Of a stretch of 64,000 bases of DNA, positions 11,906 to 24,603 are shown one piece after another. This stretch comes from Apostichopus japonicus. Taxonomy: Eukaryota; Echinodermata; Holothuroidea; Aspidochirotida; Stichopodidae. A program made the translations under genes and the position numbers. The first letter of the stretch is position 1. Every line of letters begins with the position of its first letter. Below the pieces are notes generated by a model that did no database searches, was not told the DNA's origin, and saw only the letters and a program-made list of their open reading frames with translations. The stretch spans positions 4,330,713 through 4,394,712 of the forward strand of contig NC_092574.1 of NCBI RefSeq assembly GCF_037975245.1, given 5' to 3'.

Positions 11906-12345
11906 CTATACATCCCCACATTAGACCGTCTCCACGTGAAAATTGACTTGATTTATGCTTTAATAATCAACATGTGATATGTTTCTCACGTTTAAAACAG
12001 TGCTTTACAACGGTGGTACCGTTCGTAACAATCTCACTTCCTACTGTACACACATCTGTTTCCACACTCAGCCAACGCCCTAGCATGCCTGAACGAGACG
12101 AGAGTAATAATCCACAGACACGAGCGAGATGGAGGCTCGACAGCATCAATGAGAGATTGACGACACACACACGCCGTAAGAACCTCTTCCTGCGTAGTAC
12201 TACTGTACGTCAGTATACTAATAAATTTCTTCCACCTCTGTAGACATAATTTCAGCAAACTTAAATACTACATGCGGTGCTTTACGAATGTGGAGTTGGA
12301 TTGAAGTGGTTTGTGAGTCTCTCTCGCTCTAGCTGCTTGTGAATT
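11906..12345. promoter_or_regulatory. Possible promoter/5' region, perhaps bidirectional
   Basis: This stretch is richer in CG dinucleotides than its surroundings (ACGAGACGAGAG, CGAGCGAGATGGAGGCTCGA, ACGCCGTAAG) and repeat-free. It lies between a minus-strand candidate first exon and a plus-strand ATG ORF at 12346. No TATA box or initiator can be assigned with confidence. Confidence 0.3.
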
Positions 12346-12612
12346 ATGCAGACCGGTGCTAAGTGCGCAATGAATATTACCGACCGCCTGAGGCAGCAGG
12401 AGAGAAGAAGAAAAGGTGACTATACTCCGGTACAAACCACGGATCTAACGGTTTCGTCACATGACAACGAGACGAGAGAGAGAGAGAGAGGAATGAAGCT
12501 TCCGAGGCAAAAAGAGAAGGATCGGGTGTCACAAAAGAATTTAAGGGAACTGATCATGTATGGGGAAGAGAATGTGTGGAGATCATTAAAAACAAAACTT
12601 ATAGGAGGGTAG
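12346..12612 (+). CDS. Hypothetical 88-aa ORF, divergent from the CAP-Gly gene
   Basis: An ATG ORF with A at -3. The product is very hydrophilic, with RQQERRRKG near residue 17 and an RERERG stretch from a (GA)n run. There is no recognisable domain. The sequence AAAAGGTGACT at 12409 could be a splice donor, in which case only the first ~22 codons would be coding. The (GAGA)n contribution argues that part of the frame is simple repeat. I do not recognise it. Confidence 0.22.
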   Translation: MQTGAKCAMNITDRLRQQERRRKGDYTPVQTTDLTVSSHDNETRERERGMKLPRQKEKDRVSQKNLRELIMYGEENVWRSLKTKLIGG

Positions 12613-12955
12613 TACAGATGATTAATGGCCTGAAAATAAAATGTGACTGTATCTCAATGAGGCGGGGACAGAATAAATTGTTAAAAGCGTTGGGTTCATA
12701 CTTTAAAACAGGAATTTAAACATCATGAGACTGATCATTAAATATTTATTGTTTGTTTGCAGGATTCATTAAAATATAAGCTAGTTAATTATTTGTATGT
12801 TTATGAAAAATAATAAGAAGAAAAATAGCACATTTGCAGGAATCTTTGTATTTTCTTTTTATGTTTGTAAAGAATTCTCTCTTTCTTTGCAATTAAAAGG
12901 AAAAGGTTTAATTACCAGAGTGATTTAAGTTAGTGAGGCAGGATGTCTATAATTA
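12613..12955. other. No feature seen
   Basis: AT-rich single-copy-looking DNA without supportable ORF, repeat or signal. Confidence 0.4.
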
Positions 12956-13140
12956 TACTGTTCTAAAAATGTTGAACATACTGGCAGCCAGTGAAACACC
13001 TTACAGTAATATTTGAACAGCTATAATTTAAATATCAAAATAGGTAGCTATTATACTGTCCTAAAACGTTGAACAGAGCAGCCAGTGAAACACCTTGCAC
13101 CACTATCAGCTATAATTTAAATATCAAATTATACAGCTAT
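12956..13140. repeat. Tandem duplication, ~97-bp period, two copies
   Basis: GCAGCCAGTGAAACACCTT and GCTATAATTTAAATATCAAA occur twice in the same order, in 12956-13052 and 13053-13140. The copies are diverged. Confidence 0.75.
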
Positions 13141-14239
13141 TGCGAACAATTAGCCATCTTCCCATTAATTTTCTTTATGAAATGTAAAAAAAAATTTACC
13201 TAAATGTTTGGTAAATTTTTATCCTAAATGTTTGATTTCAGTATAAATATAGTTTGCTTCTTTCTCTGAGAGCAATCTCATATTGGGATAACATGCATCT
13301 AAATAGACAAGGCTAACTATACTTAATGAAATTAATATGCTAAGTGATATGTAATTGGTTTATAGTCATAGCTACGTGTTTAGCATTCTGGGACTTTCTA
13401 GCAAGAATGAACTTTGAAGGCTGAATTCTATATCCATACAATCAGCGTGCTTTAGACTAGTACAAGCACAAACACATTCAAGTTTTCAGAATTGGTTTTC
13501 AAGTACTTTTCTATGATAGTAAACATGCACTTTATCTGGAAGTGAGTAGAGACAGAGAGATGGCTAGGACAGACCATAATATACCTGTGTCACGTGCAGA
13601 GGTTTATTTCACTTGAGCTCTAAAAATAGTATCCTACAAAGAAGTATGCAATTAGATAGAGTGATAACTAGAACAGGTCACTTTAAAGGAGAAATAAACT
13701 CTGGGTTTTTTGCAGTGTACATGCAGTAGGGGATAATTTTCTAATTCCACTTGTGAAATAACTAAGCAAAATAAAGTTTCCCTGAAAATTACGCGAAATT
13801 CCCTAAGTTTATACCTATTGTAGTAGCAAGTCTGCAACTCCCTCGCTCTCCCGAATAGACCCATAGAGCTCTTATACAGAAAGTCAATATCATCTGCATG
13901 TAATAACTAAGTGAGTTACAGTCACTGACTGGCATATGACTAATCATACTCAAGCTTGATAATATACCGACTACTAGCAGTTCTATACGTGATTGATCTG
14001 CTAACACCTGCAGACTTCCGGATGAGTATAAACTTCAATCCACTGCGATCCCTTAACCATCAACCAACCAGTACTGTACGACTCTGTCATCCAACTCCCA
14101 ACCCATTGGATGATTCTGGACTGGCTTTATATTATGCTAATTTTAAAGGCTGCCACCTATACAACTTTTTTTGACTCACACCGCATCACTAATACAATTT
14201 TTTCTGCTGAGGTGCGTTTATGCAATTTTAGCATGTTAG
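13141..14239. other. No gene seen
   Basis: AT-rich DNA with short chance ORFs on both strands around 13650-14170. None has codon or motif support. Confidence 0.4.
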
Positions 14240-14380
14240 CGAGAATCTGTAGTTGATGTAGAGTTATTGATTGAAGCTTGCTTGGTGATCAGGAACGAGT
14301 TTGTTACTGATGCGCTTGGAGCATTTTTCGAAATGGAAGAAGAAGCTGCAATCGCCCAGGAGCAGATGGCAAATAATTAG
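14240..14380 (+). other. Protein-like open segment, possible terminal exon
   Basis: A 46-codon stop-to-stop frame without an initiating Met reads ...IRNEFVTDALGAFFEMEEE... and ends AQEQMANN, TAG. A TTAG acceptor immediately precedes it (14236-14239). The composition is that of a soluble acidic helix. It may be the last exon of a plus-strand gene or a transposon remnant. I do not recognise the family. No AATAAA lies in the first 400 bases downstream; AATAAA occurs at 14868. Confidence 0.22.
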
Positions 14381-14637
14381 AAGCTCCTCTTCTGTACAGA
14401 TATCAACAGCAGTATGGATGATTGGATTTCTAATGTATAAAAGGTCAAAGGTGAATCAAAGGAAACAGACTTAATTGCACAACTGTGACCACTGCAATAT
14501 TTGATGTTGGAATCTGATTAATCTGTTAAACAATCAGTCTGTCTCCTTCTTTATGTTGCTCTAACAGGTTTGGTATTCTGAACACAGGTTATGAAATGTG
14601 GTGTTAATGTATCTTAAAGTCAAACAATATATAGCTT

Positions 14638-14939
14638 AAAGTCTCAATATTTGTTTGCTGATGAATTTTGGAAAACAAACTTCTGAGACAGATTCCCCAA
14701 ACCTTACCTGGTTTGTGAATTAAGGAGCGACGTACTCACCTCATATAACCTATGCATTACCGTATTAACCTCGCTCTAGCATCTGGCAATTGTCTGTATG
14801 TGTGTGTGGCCATCTCCCTTCCGTAATTGCCAGCCTTTTGCGCAAGTATCGCTCTTTCATTGCTCTTAATAAAGCTTAATATAAAGTCTCAATATTTGTT
14901 TGCTGATGAATTTTGGAAAACAAACTTCTGAGACAGATT
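14638..14939 (+). repeat. 57-bp perfect direct repeats flanking 188 bp
   Basis: The block starting AAAGTCTCAATATTTGTTTG and ending TTCTGAGACAGATT occurs identically at 14638-14694 and 14883-14939. Each copy is an imperfect hairpin (GTCTCA...TGAGAC, TTGTTT...AAACAA). The 188 bp between them is unique in the window. This is a recent 245-bp tandem duplication or a short element with direct terminal repeats. Confidence 0.85.
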
Positions 14940-15855
14940 AAATGTTTCTTATTCTAAATGCACTCTGACAAGGTTTAATGGAGAAAAGTTGTTGCAATCG
15001 AAAGAAAGAAATTTATTTTCTGTTGCCCTTATGGCACTGACGATTTACCATAAAATCACTGCGATCATTTCTAGTTGCAATTTGGGGGATTGGAATTATT
15101 TGTAAGTATTAACTATCACAATTAACATCATCAACATGTCTCACACTAGTAGAAATATTATCCTTCAAGGCAAATGTACTTTAGATCCTTTTGTGCTTGG
15201 GAAAAATTGCAACTGACCACTTGTGGTTGAAATAACTTTGGATGGGGATCTTGAGGTCAATTACAATATATACTGTAAGTCAGTCATGAAGCAGCTCATC
15301 TATATGTGACAATGTTATACTAAGAAATAACTAGGCAGAAATTACACAGATTAACTCACCAAGGACTGAACGCAGGGACGTAGCTAAGGCCTGATGATTG
15401 GGGGGGGGGGGGGGGGTTGTAGTGGCTGAAATTCCAACTGGATGGGTTTTGAAGACAGAAAATTCTGACTGCTACCTTGTACCCCCCCCCCCCTTTGTAC
15501 TTCTCGCCAATATTAACATGTTGAACGTGCGGAAAATTATTTTTCGATACATTTGTACCACTGGCCCTCACTTCACAAACTTATTAATCACTCTGGTTAA
15601 GCAAGTAAGCAACTGAGTATAGCTATCTGCTTGAAGGCTACATAGACTACAAAAGCTATGTTATTGTAACAAAGGGAAAAGGGAAAACCTTTTTATTTTC
15701 AACAAATTATATTCGACGACATAGTGAAATTACCAAAAAATACAGTGCTTTTTACTAGCATGCTTAATATTATTTTCTTTGGGGCAGGGGGGGGTGGGAT
15801 ATTTATCACTCACATGAAAAATCAAATAGTTCACTTCATTCCAACTGAGCATTCG

Positions 15856-16240
15856 GAATGAAGTGAACAATTAAACATTTTGCAGAAAAATGTTGAGTTG
15901 ACGAGATACGATAAGTTGCCAATTAAACATTTTGCAGAAAATTTTTCAATTGCTCAGTTGGAATGAAGTGAACAATTGAACATTTTGCCAAAAAATGTCC
16001 AATTGGTGAGATAAGATAAGTTGTCAATTAAACATTTTGCAGAAAATGTTTCAATTGCTCAGATGGAATGAAATGAACAATTGGAAATTTTGCAGGAAAA
16101 TTTCCAATTGACGAGATAAGATAAGTTGTCAATTAAACATTTTGCATAAAGATGTAAAATTGACGAGATTATGATAAGTTGTCAATGAAACATTTTTCAG
16201 AAAATTGTTCAATTGCTCAGTTAAAGCAACTGAGCAATCC
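15856..16240 (+). repeat. ~105-bp tandem array inside the hAT-like element
   Basis: Units begin GAATGAAGTGAACAATT (15856, 15960, and a variant at 16065) and contain AATTAAACATTTTGCAGAAA plus GACGAGATA(C/A)GATAAGTTG. Within each unit CAATT...AATTG arms make short foldbacks. Confidence 0.8.
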
Positions 16241-16701
16241 AACATTTTTCTGATTTTTGATAAGATTTTATCTTGTTATCTAAACAATTTACTGAAAAAT
16301 GTCAACTTATGGGGCAAAGTTTTTCTTATGTTGATGGCACTTTTAAGCTTCCATAGATTAGCATTGAGTGTTTTAATTGTATACCATAGAGACAATGTAT
16401 ATCCTGAATTTACTTGAAGCTAGCGAACAGGGTCAACCCACCCAATCGCAAAATTAATACATAAATTAACCGAATTGAAGCTGGCGACGTTGTACAGGAC
16501 TTAGTTCTATTAGGCATTTTTTTTTAGAGTATTCAAAATGATACAAAGTTTTTTATGGTGGAGTATAAGGATCGCGAGATACAATTTCTCAATGTGACAA
16601 GGAAAATGTGGTAAATATGACTGATTAAAGGTCAATTTTGACCGAAAATTTTAGGTCACTCACAAATTACAAGAATATGTGAAAATTAGAGTGCGACAGT
16701 C

Positions 16702-16755
16702 GGAAAAATTAGAGTGCGACAGTCGGAAATTCTGACTGTCGCACTCAAATTTTCC
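16702..16755. other. Long stem-loop near the right end of the hAT-like element
   Basis: GGAAAAATTAGAGTGCGACAG...GG on the left pairs with CTGACTGTCGCACTCAAATTTTCC on the right (about 24 bp, few mismatches, ~5-nt loop). The left arm is itself preceded by a direct copy of AAAATTAGAGTGCGACAGTC at 16682. Confidence 0.75.
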
Positions 16756-16831
16756 AACTATCGTCAGTTTTACCAAGATTGGGGGGTGAGACACCCCCCA
16801 CACCCCCTCTAGCGACGCCCCTGACTGAACG

Positions 16832-17104
16832 TACGATATTAAGCCAAGCTGGCAGTATACATTTATGTCTTGTCCCGTTAAACAAAACCTGGTGCTCCTG
16901 CTTTTCATGAAATTTCTATAAAACTATAACATAAGTTGATGTACGTACAGAAGGTATGTCAAGATATATGAAGCTTGTTTGATATCAGATCTAGAACACA
17001 GAAGACGCAAAACTCAGCAGACCTGAAAATTGCTCTTATAAAATATGCGGGAAAAGAAATCAGGGTTGGATGCAAAACTTGATGGGCATAACAAGAAGTT
17101 ACTA
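16832..17104. other. No feature seen
   Basis: Short chance ORFs only. Confidence 0.4.
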
Positions 17105-17215
17105 TTCTGTGTTTACGAGCCGAGGGCGTCACATACATACACACACACACGCACACACACAATCACCATCTCATAGATTCCTTGAGCCTTCGGCAAGGAA
17201 TCAAAAATGCAATGA
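17105..17215 (+). repeat. 3' fragment of the dispersed repeat also at 785-1050 and 37580-38045
   Basis: GGGCGTCACATACATACACA, a (CA)n run, then ATAGATTCCTTG and a hairpin whose arms are GATTCCTTG and CAAGGAATC. The same terminal hairpin position occurs in the copy at 38010-38040. Confidence 0.55.
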
Positions 17216-18424
17216 TTACAGTTTGTACTCACCTTCCTAGATTTCTGAGGGTGTTTCCTTCCCACCACCATGGAATGAGTGTAGTGAGCAAGCCTCAATA
17301 GAAGTACCCAGTACTTAAGCTAAAAATCCACAATTAAATAAGTAGTAAGCTGGAAAGGATTACACCCGCTGCAGAGCAAATATAAACCCTGCAGAATCTG
17401 TCAGCTTCATGCTGGGTATTTGCATTCAGTGTGAATTAGTGCATATACCAATTACAATAATAACTCTACTACTATCTGTGTGTATATACCTGTACAATAA
17501 CATCCCTACTACTATCTGTGACAATCACTATTTGCTCAGAGACATAATTCAGCTAGAGTAGAAGGCATCTAGTGAAGACCTAGTAATATATACTATAGTG
17601 TCTGTGGAGATACCTCACATATGCCTCATTGTGGGAGTTCAAGTGTGCCATTAACATCTGGGATTCCACACATACTGTACTTGATGCCTGCCCTACATTA
17701 ATGGTACAATCAAAAGTAGTCGAAACACTTAAAGAGATACATGGTCAGCTCTTTAAGCATCCAAACCAGAAACCCTTACCATTCAAACAGCGAAGTGTGA
17801 AAATTACCATACCATTGCATGTTTGCCTATATGTGTACTGTGCTTGCACATGTCCATGTGTACTGTGCTGGCACTAAATGTTATAACTACAGGTACATAA
17901 CTTTTTAAATGCTGAGTGGTCAGCTTTTATATTTTAGGTAGCAAGCAAACTTAATCTTGGATTGTAAAGATACAAATATCAAGATACAAGTCAAATACAG
18001 AGTGACTGCATAAAACAAGTAAAACCATGTCTATGAGTGGATAAGGTGTGTCTACGAGTGGATAAGGCATTGTCATATGAAGTGCAAATTAACAGACTAC
18101 TTTTAGAATTATAAGTCCACAAGCATAACCTAAGACCTAACTGGCTACTTTAGTACTGGTCACTGAAAGGTGTCTTCTGCTTGAGATGATGAATAAACCC
18201 CTCCAAATATTATACAATTTTTGAAACTTTGCTTCATAGTTAATTTAGTACTCCTAAATCTATCAATTAGGCAGCCTTATATATTGTCATATCTCTCAAT
18301 ATACCCAGATGACACTCACTACATTAGGCATCTCAGACAGGCATGATTAAGTTCATGCGTGATAAAGCTACCCGTAATACACACACTATGCAATTCTAAC
18401 GGGGCGAGAACTGTTCTCAAAACT
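17216..18424. other. No gene seen
   Basis: Contains a short duplicated motif CTACTACTATCTGTG (17468 and 17507) and GAGTGGATAAGG (18035, 18056). Otherwise nothing supportable. Confidence 0.4.
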
Positions 18425-18735
18425 TCTAGAAGATCCCTCCCTATCAAAAAAGAGAATACTTATCGGGCTGTGCACACATGGTAATACTTCAGTATCCAAA
18501 TTATGGAAAAGACCAAGAACATAGGTTCCAATTCCGTACGAAAATTGCTGTAGGAAATCCTTGACAACAAAACGCACGATGTTGGCACTTTGGATGGTAG
18601 ACTGAGAATGAAGGGCATAGACTGGGGGTGTTCCAGTCATAGAGGGCGCACAGTGTTAAAAGGTGACCAGTTCATTCTAGGCACGGTAGAAGGGGTTCCA
18701 AGGTTGTGAGGAGACAGGTAAGCGAGGAACAAAGT
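18425..18735 (+). repeat. GTGAGGAGACAG-family repeat, copy 2
   Basis: It matches the copy at 9391-9718 in reverse orientation: GGGCGCACAGTGTTAAAAGG, CATTCTAGGCACGGTAGAA, then GGTTGTGAGGAGACAGGTAA. The left inverted end is degraded. Confidence 0.6.
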
Positions 18736-21700
18736 AAATTCTCATTTTGCTTTTTCTCTTTTAGACTACCTGGCTGTATAAATTCTAAACTGTCTGTATA
18801 GACATGTCTGACCATATGAACATGTAGGCAGATGAGTGGGATGGGAGATGGAGATGGGGAAGGGGAGATGAAGGAGGGAAGATGGGGGAGTGGGCAATAC
18901 TGCAGAAGATGTGAACCCACCAAAGTTTGGTATGACCGATTGGTTTAATTAACCATGCACAACTGGTACAGCAGTTTTCATCGGTTAGAACAATTGATAT
19001 GGTCAACAACGAAAGCTCACAAAAATCTGCTCCCTAGCCTCTGCTTCTACCGAACGATCTAATATAATAAGATTTATATCAGAAATAACTCTTTCCCTCA
19101 TCTACAAATCACTTCTTGCTTATATGGATCATATCATTTTTCCTTTGAAATGATGCAAGTTTAACTTCACTGTGTCACTTTAAGGCTAATCTATGCTGAT
19201 TTGATAAGAAGAGACTCCCAGTTTACATCAAACCAAAGGCGATGTGGAGATCAGTGCCAAACAAACTTACAGCTGCAGTCTTTGAGTGAAACATTGAATC
19301 CATAAACTGAGGAATGTGCCTCCACTGATAAAATGATAGCCCCTCTCCAAGACTCATAGAATTAGAATCTTATCAACCTGTCAAGTCAGGTGACATAAGT
19401 AACAGCGCAGCCAGTGTTCTAAAAATAGGATGGCTTTAAATACTTTGTTGCATCATGTTCTTTCTTCTTGGAAAGCAAAACTGGTGATAAAATTGATCAC
19501 ATGAATTCTGATGGGAGAGGACTGATGAGGGATTTGAATGAGGGGGGGGGGGGTAAGGGAGGATGGGGTTGGATGAGGAAAAGGTTGGTGGAAGAAGCTT
19601 ACCTTCATGTCAGGTAATTTTAAGCTTTGGTGTGTAGGCAGGGGATTGGTGTGAGAAAGGTTTGGAGGAATTTCGGTACAATTAAGGAAAGTTGGAAGAA
19701 GAGCAGTCCAAACATGAATGTTAGGTTTAGCAATGAGTAGATTGCACTGATACCTTATTTACAAAATCATTTGCAAAATGAGTTTAATGGCATGTGAGGA
19801 TACTCAACAGATTCAGTTTGAAAAGCATTGCATTATATTGAATACTAGTTACAGAATGGCTACCTATGCTACAGTGAAAGCAGTTTGTTTTAAGTTAGTA
19901 TCGCACATCAACCTCAGAGTAAGAATAGAAAGACTAAAAAGCTTAGCGAAAGCATAATAGTAGAAACATGTGTCCTACTTGCATATATGCCACAAATTCC
20001 AAAACTGATAAGTACATGAAAACAAAGAGATTCATTCTAAATAATTGATCTCTGTTCTAAGCAAGTATGTCAGAATCTACATTTTCATTACAAATAATCT
20101 TTGTTTTGTTCCGGAACTTCCAGACTTTGAATTGACACAACACCTAACTGCTAGAGTACTTCGGTATAATTAGCTAAACCGTTGCAATACAGTTAAGCAA
20201 GTCTGTTCATTCCCTAATCCACTACACCTGACTTCATCCGTACTTTGGGAATATTTTAACTTAAAGAGGTACTGTTAACATGTTTAAATATTGTTATTTC
20301 TAATGACATAGTTAGAGGTTGTATGACACACACAGTGGCTAGTCTCTCAATACAGTAGCAACTATGATGGATTTTATATATTTACTGACAGCTATACAGC
20401 AAGTCATATATAAATCTCATTTAGGAAACCAACAAACAGGATCTTGCTCCAACAATAAACTATTACTGGGTCATTTGGTAAACAAATTACCCCTGTGATG
20501 CATAGCTCAAATAGTAAGAATAAATACAAAAAATTCCAAAAGCTTCAAAAACCTGAAGTTTTGATAAGTTAGTGAATAAGTCTGGTTTGCATTCAAACAC
20601 CGCAAGGTGTATAACTGATACACCCACACTAATAAAAAATATTGTAAAAAGATCAATTTTTCAATTTTCTGTCCCAAACAAGAAGAGATTCTCCCTTCCA
20701 CCTTTGAATTTCAATCATCATTGTCAAACTCAGTGAACAAATAAAATACATACCAAATAGGGAGGCATGAATTTAGCTAGTAACAAACTTAAAAACAACC
20801 GGAATATTTGGATAATTATCTCTAAGCTATATCACTTGCTTTCTTGTTCATTGAAGGTCAAACATTCCTGGCAGATTGAAAATAGGGTTTTCTATCAATC
20901 AACAGTTGTTATGAGTATGAGATCCACGCTTGGTTAAATATTCTGGCTGTGGTACATAAGAACTGTATTCTAGGACCTGTAATACTATTGTAATATTCAA
21001 CTGCACTGACTGACTTGCAGACTAAATTTATGGCACTAGCCCCATGTGTTGACAGAAATGGAAAAACATGTCAACTGCAGAAAGATGGAAAAGAGCATTG
21101 AAAAGATATGTGTAGAGAAGAGAATTAGTGGAAACAACATCAGACAGACAACACCTGGATGAGTAATGAACACTGAATCACTCCAAGATGCTCCCTCATT
21201 CAGTGGATGAAGTAGAGGGCGCTATACACTAACTACTCAGTAAAATCACATTCATGCAGTAACCACACTACACGGTCATCTGAGTCACCATAAGATTAAT
21301 GCAACGAGCCTCGCTCTCTGCCCTGAGGAGTATAATGACTGATGTAACACTTGTATCAATATCTGTATACATCTGATGTGCAATAGTCACTAGCATCTGC
21401 CATTGCAGGTATAGTTAAACACAGACCAGAGAGAAAACCATATCACTATGGCAACACACCTCCAGGGACAGGCAAAAAAATCTGTCCTTCAGCAAAGATG
21501 AGCTTACATATCACAATTCGGAAAAAATGGCATTCAGTAAAAATACTTTTTCCCAATACTATTATTTTTATACCTTTATTACTTTATTGTTGTTTCAATA
21601 AGGAAATACACAACTATAGAGAATGCCAGCACAAAACATTATAGAGTAAGTTAAATATTACTTTTGTAAAGCTTCCTCTAAAGGGCTTATTCTATATTAG

Positions 21701-24179
21701 TGATGTATAGACAGAAGAATTCCTGAAGTACAATACAATTTGGCCATCAATAGATCACCATAAATTCAACCTTATAGTCTGTTATGGTATTATAAATTCT
21801 TCACTTATTCTAATCCCTAGTAAAGGCAAACTGTGCAGACTGTTTTGTGGAATGTACAGTGATAGAGCATGGCTGCAGTATTGATTAAGAAAAGCCTTGG
21901 CATTCATTTGTCGACAGACTGTCTTCCAAATATTCAATTTTCATCCTATTACTGAGCTTGGCATTTCAGTTGTACATTTCATATCTTAAAGCCTGGAATA
22001 TGAAAGCAAACTTAATAGCAGGACTGCTCATGGCTGTTCATTTATTTTACAAAGTTCTAATAAACTCTGGAGGTACACTATAGAAGAGAGAAACATCATA
22101 CAGTTAAAATGTACTTATACATAATACAAACTTCACTGAAAATAGGATATACTTTCAATTGTAAATGTAATGTAAATGTAAAAGTATATAAAATCTAGAG
22201 CACTACACGCGTTGCATCTGTGCGCTTTACAAACAGTCTAGAATACACAATGACATAAAATAAATACATAAAATATACATAAATACATAAAATATACATA
22301 AATACATAAAACAGTAAATACATATACCATATACAGAAATATACAGGAATATGAGATCGAAAAACGATTAAAATTATTTGCAATTATAAGTTATGTTTCC
22401 TAGAACACAGTCAATGGATTTGAGGAAGAAAGGGTGGGGGGGGGGGGAGGGGATTGGGATTCCAATATGTTCTGCTGACAGGGTTGAAAATGATTTAACA
22501 AATTATGGCAACTCATTCATTAGGAATAATAACAGTGTTTGGGAGATGGAGGGAGAGAGTAGGTGGTATATCAGTTATATAGTTTTAACTAAAACTGAAA
22601 TATCTGTAACTATCATTCAATTTGTATTGGACAGCCTAAACTAAATGTGGTAGGCAAACTATGGATGCACTTGTGTACTTTTCTTGTGAAAGTTGTGTAC
22701 TTTTCTTTATAGAGTGTACAAGGTTGTTTTGGCAGACCGTATCCTTTCTCAATATAGCTTAGGATATAAACAACTCTGGAAGCCTGGGTGACAAATTTCA
22801 TGATTATCTGAAACTCACAATGTTTTTAAATTATCAGTGACAGAAACAACAACAACAATGGCATTCTGCCAAACTTGTCCTTCCTGCTGATAATATCTTA
22901 GCTGTTTTCCAATATTACTGTACTTGACCATAATTGACACTTCGTCACTAATTGAAAAAAGCCTCAAGTACGTAGCATAGTGTATCTGCCAAACTATATA
23001 GTAATGAGTTGGTATTGACGAAATGTTTAATTATAAATTAAATTGACTCAATTATAGTAGCTGCATCAATATATCAGTTCTAATCTAGGCTAATCTCGGC
23101 TTAATGTCTGTATGGAATCCCTGATCAGCACTGAGCTCTCCCCCACCACACTCTTCTTTCTGGCCTTTCCCCTATTTGTACCATTCTCACCTCTTGAGTT
23201 CATGCTCTTTCTAGTCCCACTCCTCCCTTTGCAGCCTCTCTCATCCATTCTATTTCTCCACTTCCTATCCCCTCCCCCTCCCCACCCCATCACTCTTCTG
23301 TTCATTTCTGCTTCTCCCCAAATACCTTCCTTTATATTAATGACAATTACGGGTAAAAACATGAAATTGTTGACAATTTCATCTATTAAAACTGGCATAT
23401 ATTGAATATATGCTATACTATACTATATTAAATTGTGCTGAGTGCTACTACCTTGCCATATAAACCGATAAGTGCTTATAATTTAACAGATAAGAACAGA
23501 AACTCCCTGCATGCAATACTGTAGTAATCACTGTCTTATACACTGTTCGACAGCTGTTTACTGCTACTGTTACGGCCTACAAACTCACCATTTAAAGTTC
23601 ACTGTCCATCTAGTGCATGACAACTACTGTAACTACCATGTTAATCTCCATGTGCATATAAACTGTATAGAAATATACAACAGCTACATCCATAATACAT
23701 TATCAAACTAATATATGTTCCTAAATGAATAATCACGGAGAACAGATAAATTGAAGCACCACCTGCTATTACCACATGCACAGTGTGTGGCACTGTAGCT
23801 GTATACTGTATAGTACAGCTTACCTTTTCTCCATGGTCAAACAGTTCAATTGAGTACACTCAGCAAGTTAACAGCCCCACAGCATACATACACACTATAC
23901 TAGTATATATATCCAAATATTACTATGATACTGTATTACAAACATATATGCACAGGCAGATGCCATACCTTGGTAACTGTAATAGTAGTATAATCATTGA
24001 TGCAGTCTCTGCACAATATCAAACACAGTAGGATTACAGTATCAACAAATAAACCACTCAAATCAACTGATATTCCAGATACTAGAAAAGCTTTTCATCA
24101 ATTTGAAGGCTGTTACACACACACAGACAGACACAACTGATGCCAGGTGGTGAGGTAAACGATATCCTTACGAACTCTT
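18736..24179. other. Long gene-free stretch
   Basis: A purine-rich G-run stretch lies at 18838-18896 and poly(G) at 19542-19553 and 22436-22447. An AT-rich minisatellite is at 22255-22320. A polypyrimidine-rich segment at 23140-23330 produces overlapping open frames on both strands that are compositional. No splice-supported exon is seen. Confidence 0.4.
22255..22320 (+). repeat. AT-rich minisatellite
   Basis: About three copies of ATAAATACATAAAATATAC (19-20 bp). Confidence 0.75.
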
Positions 24180-24194
24180 GTTTTCTTGCAGTTC

Positions 24195-24603
24195 TGTACA
24201 GGCTTGTCTGTTTTACATGGCAACCACACTGGCTATTCTTTGTACCCTGCTAAGATCAAGTGGGTCACTTGGGACCACTAAAACTTTGATTACAGAGAAG
24301 CCTGCCTGCCACTACCTGCTTGCTATACACACAGCAGGCTCAGAAATACTTCTTTCTTGTCACAGTTCTTAGCATGTTGTTAGGAAAAACACTCATTGAT
24401 TTTGGTGATAAAATAAGAATGAAAATACAACAAGACATTGATAAATATGCCAGCAAAATGACTTCCTCAGTGTCAAGTATGTTTAGACAATACTACTTTT
24501 CGAAGAAGAAAAGCATTGCAAATTCTCATGTCGATCTTCTTGAGATCAAAAAAGTTCAAGGAAAATATACCATTCAATTTTCCTTAGAAAAATGTAAATT
24601 TTA
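24195..24603 (+). other. Possible exon region: strong acceptor followed by open frames
   Basis: GTTTTCTTGCAG ends at about 24191, followed by a stop-free frame (SSVQACLFYMATTLAILC..., to 24372). An overlapping second frame from 24320 ends TAG at 24604 and reads GDKIRMKIQQDIDKYASK, then MTSSVSSMFRQYYFSKKK, lysine-rich. Neither shows a known domain and no donor joins them in phase. Probably chance, or a decayed transposon gene. Confidence 0.18.

Larger units (their letters stand above)
15373..16823. mobile_element. Complete non-autonomous hAT-like transposon with 8-bp target duplication
   Basis: The left end is CAGGGACGTAGCTAAGG; the right end reads CAGGGGCGTCGCTAGAGG on the opposite strand. 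The element is flanked by a perfect 8-bp direct duplication ACTGAACG (15365-15372 and 16824-16831), the target-site length of hAT superfamily transposons. The ends carry poly(G)/poly(C) tracts. The 1,451-bp interior contains a 105-bp tandem array (15856-16240) and a large hairpin (16702-16755) but no transposase ORF, so mobilisation would need a transposase in trans. Chance ORFs inside are not genes. Confidence 0.9.

Noticed and set aside
23090-23405. Overlapping ~100-codon frames on both strands
   Set aside because: Explained by a polypyrimidine/polypurine tract with few stops.
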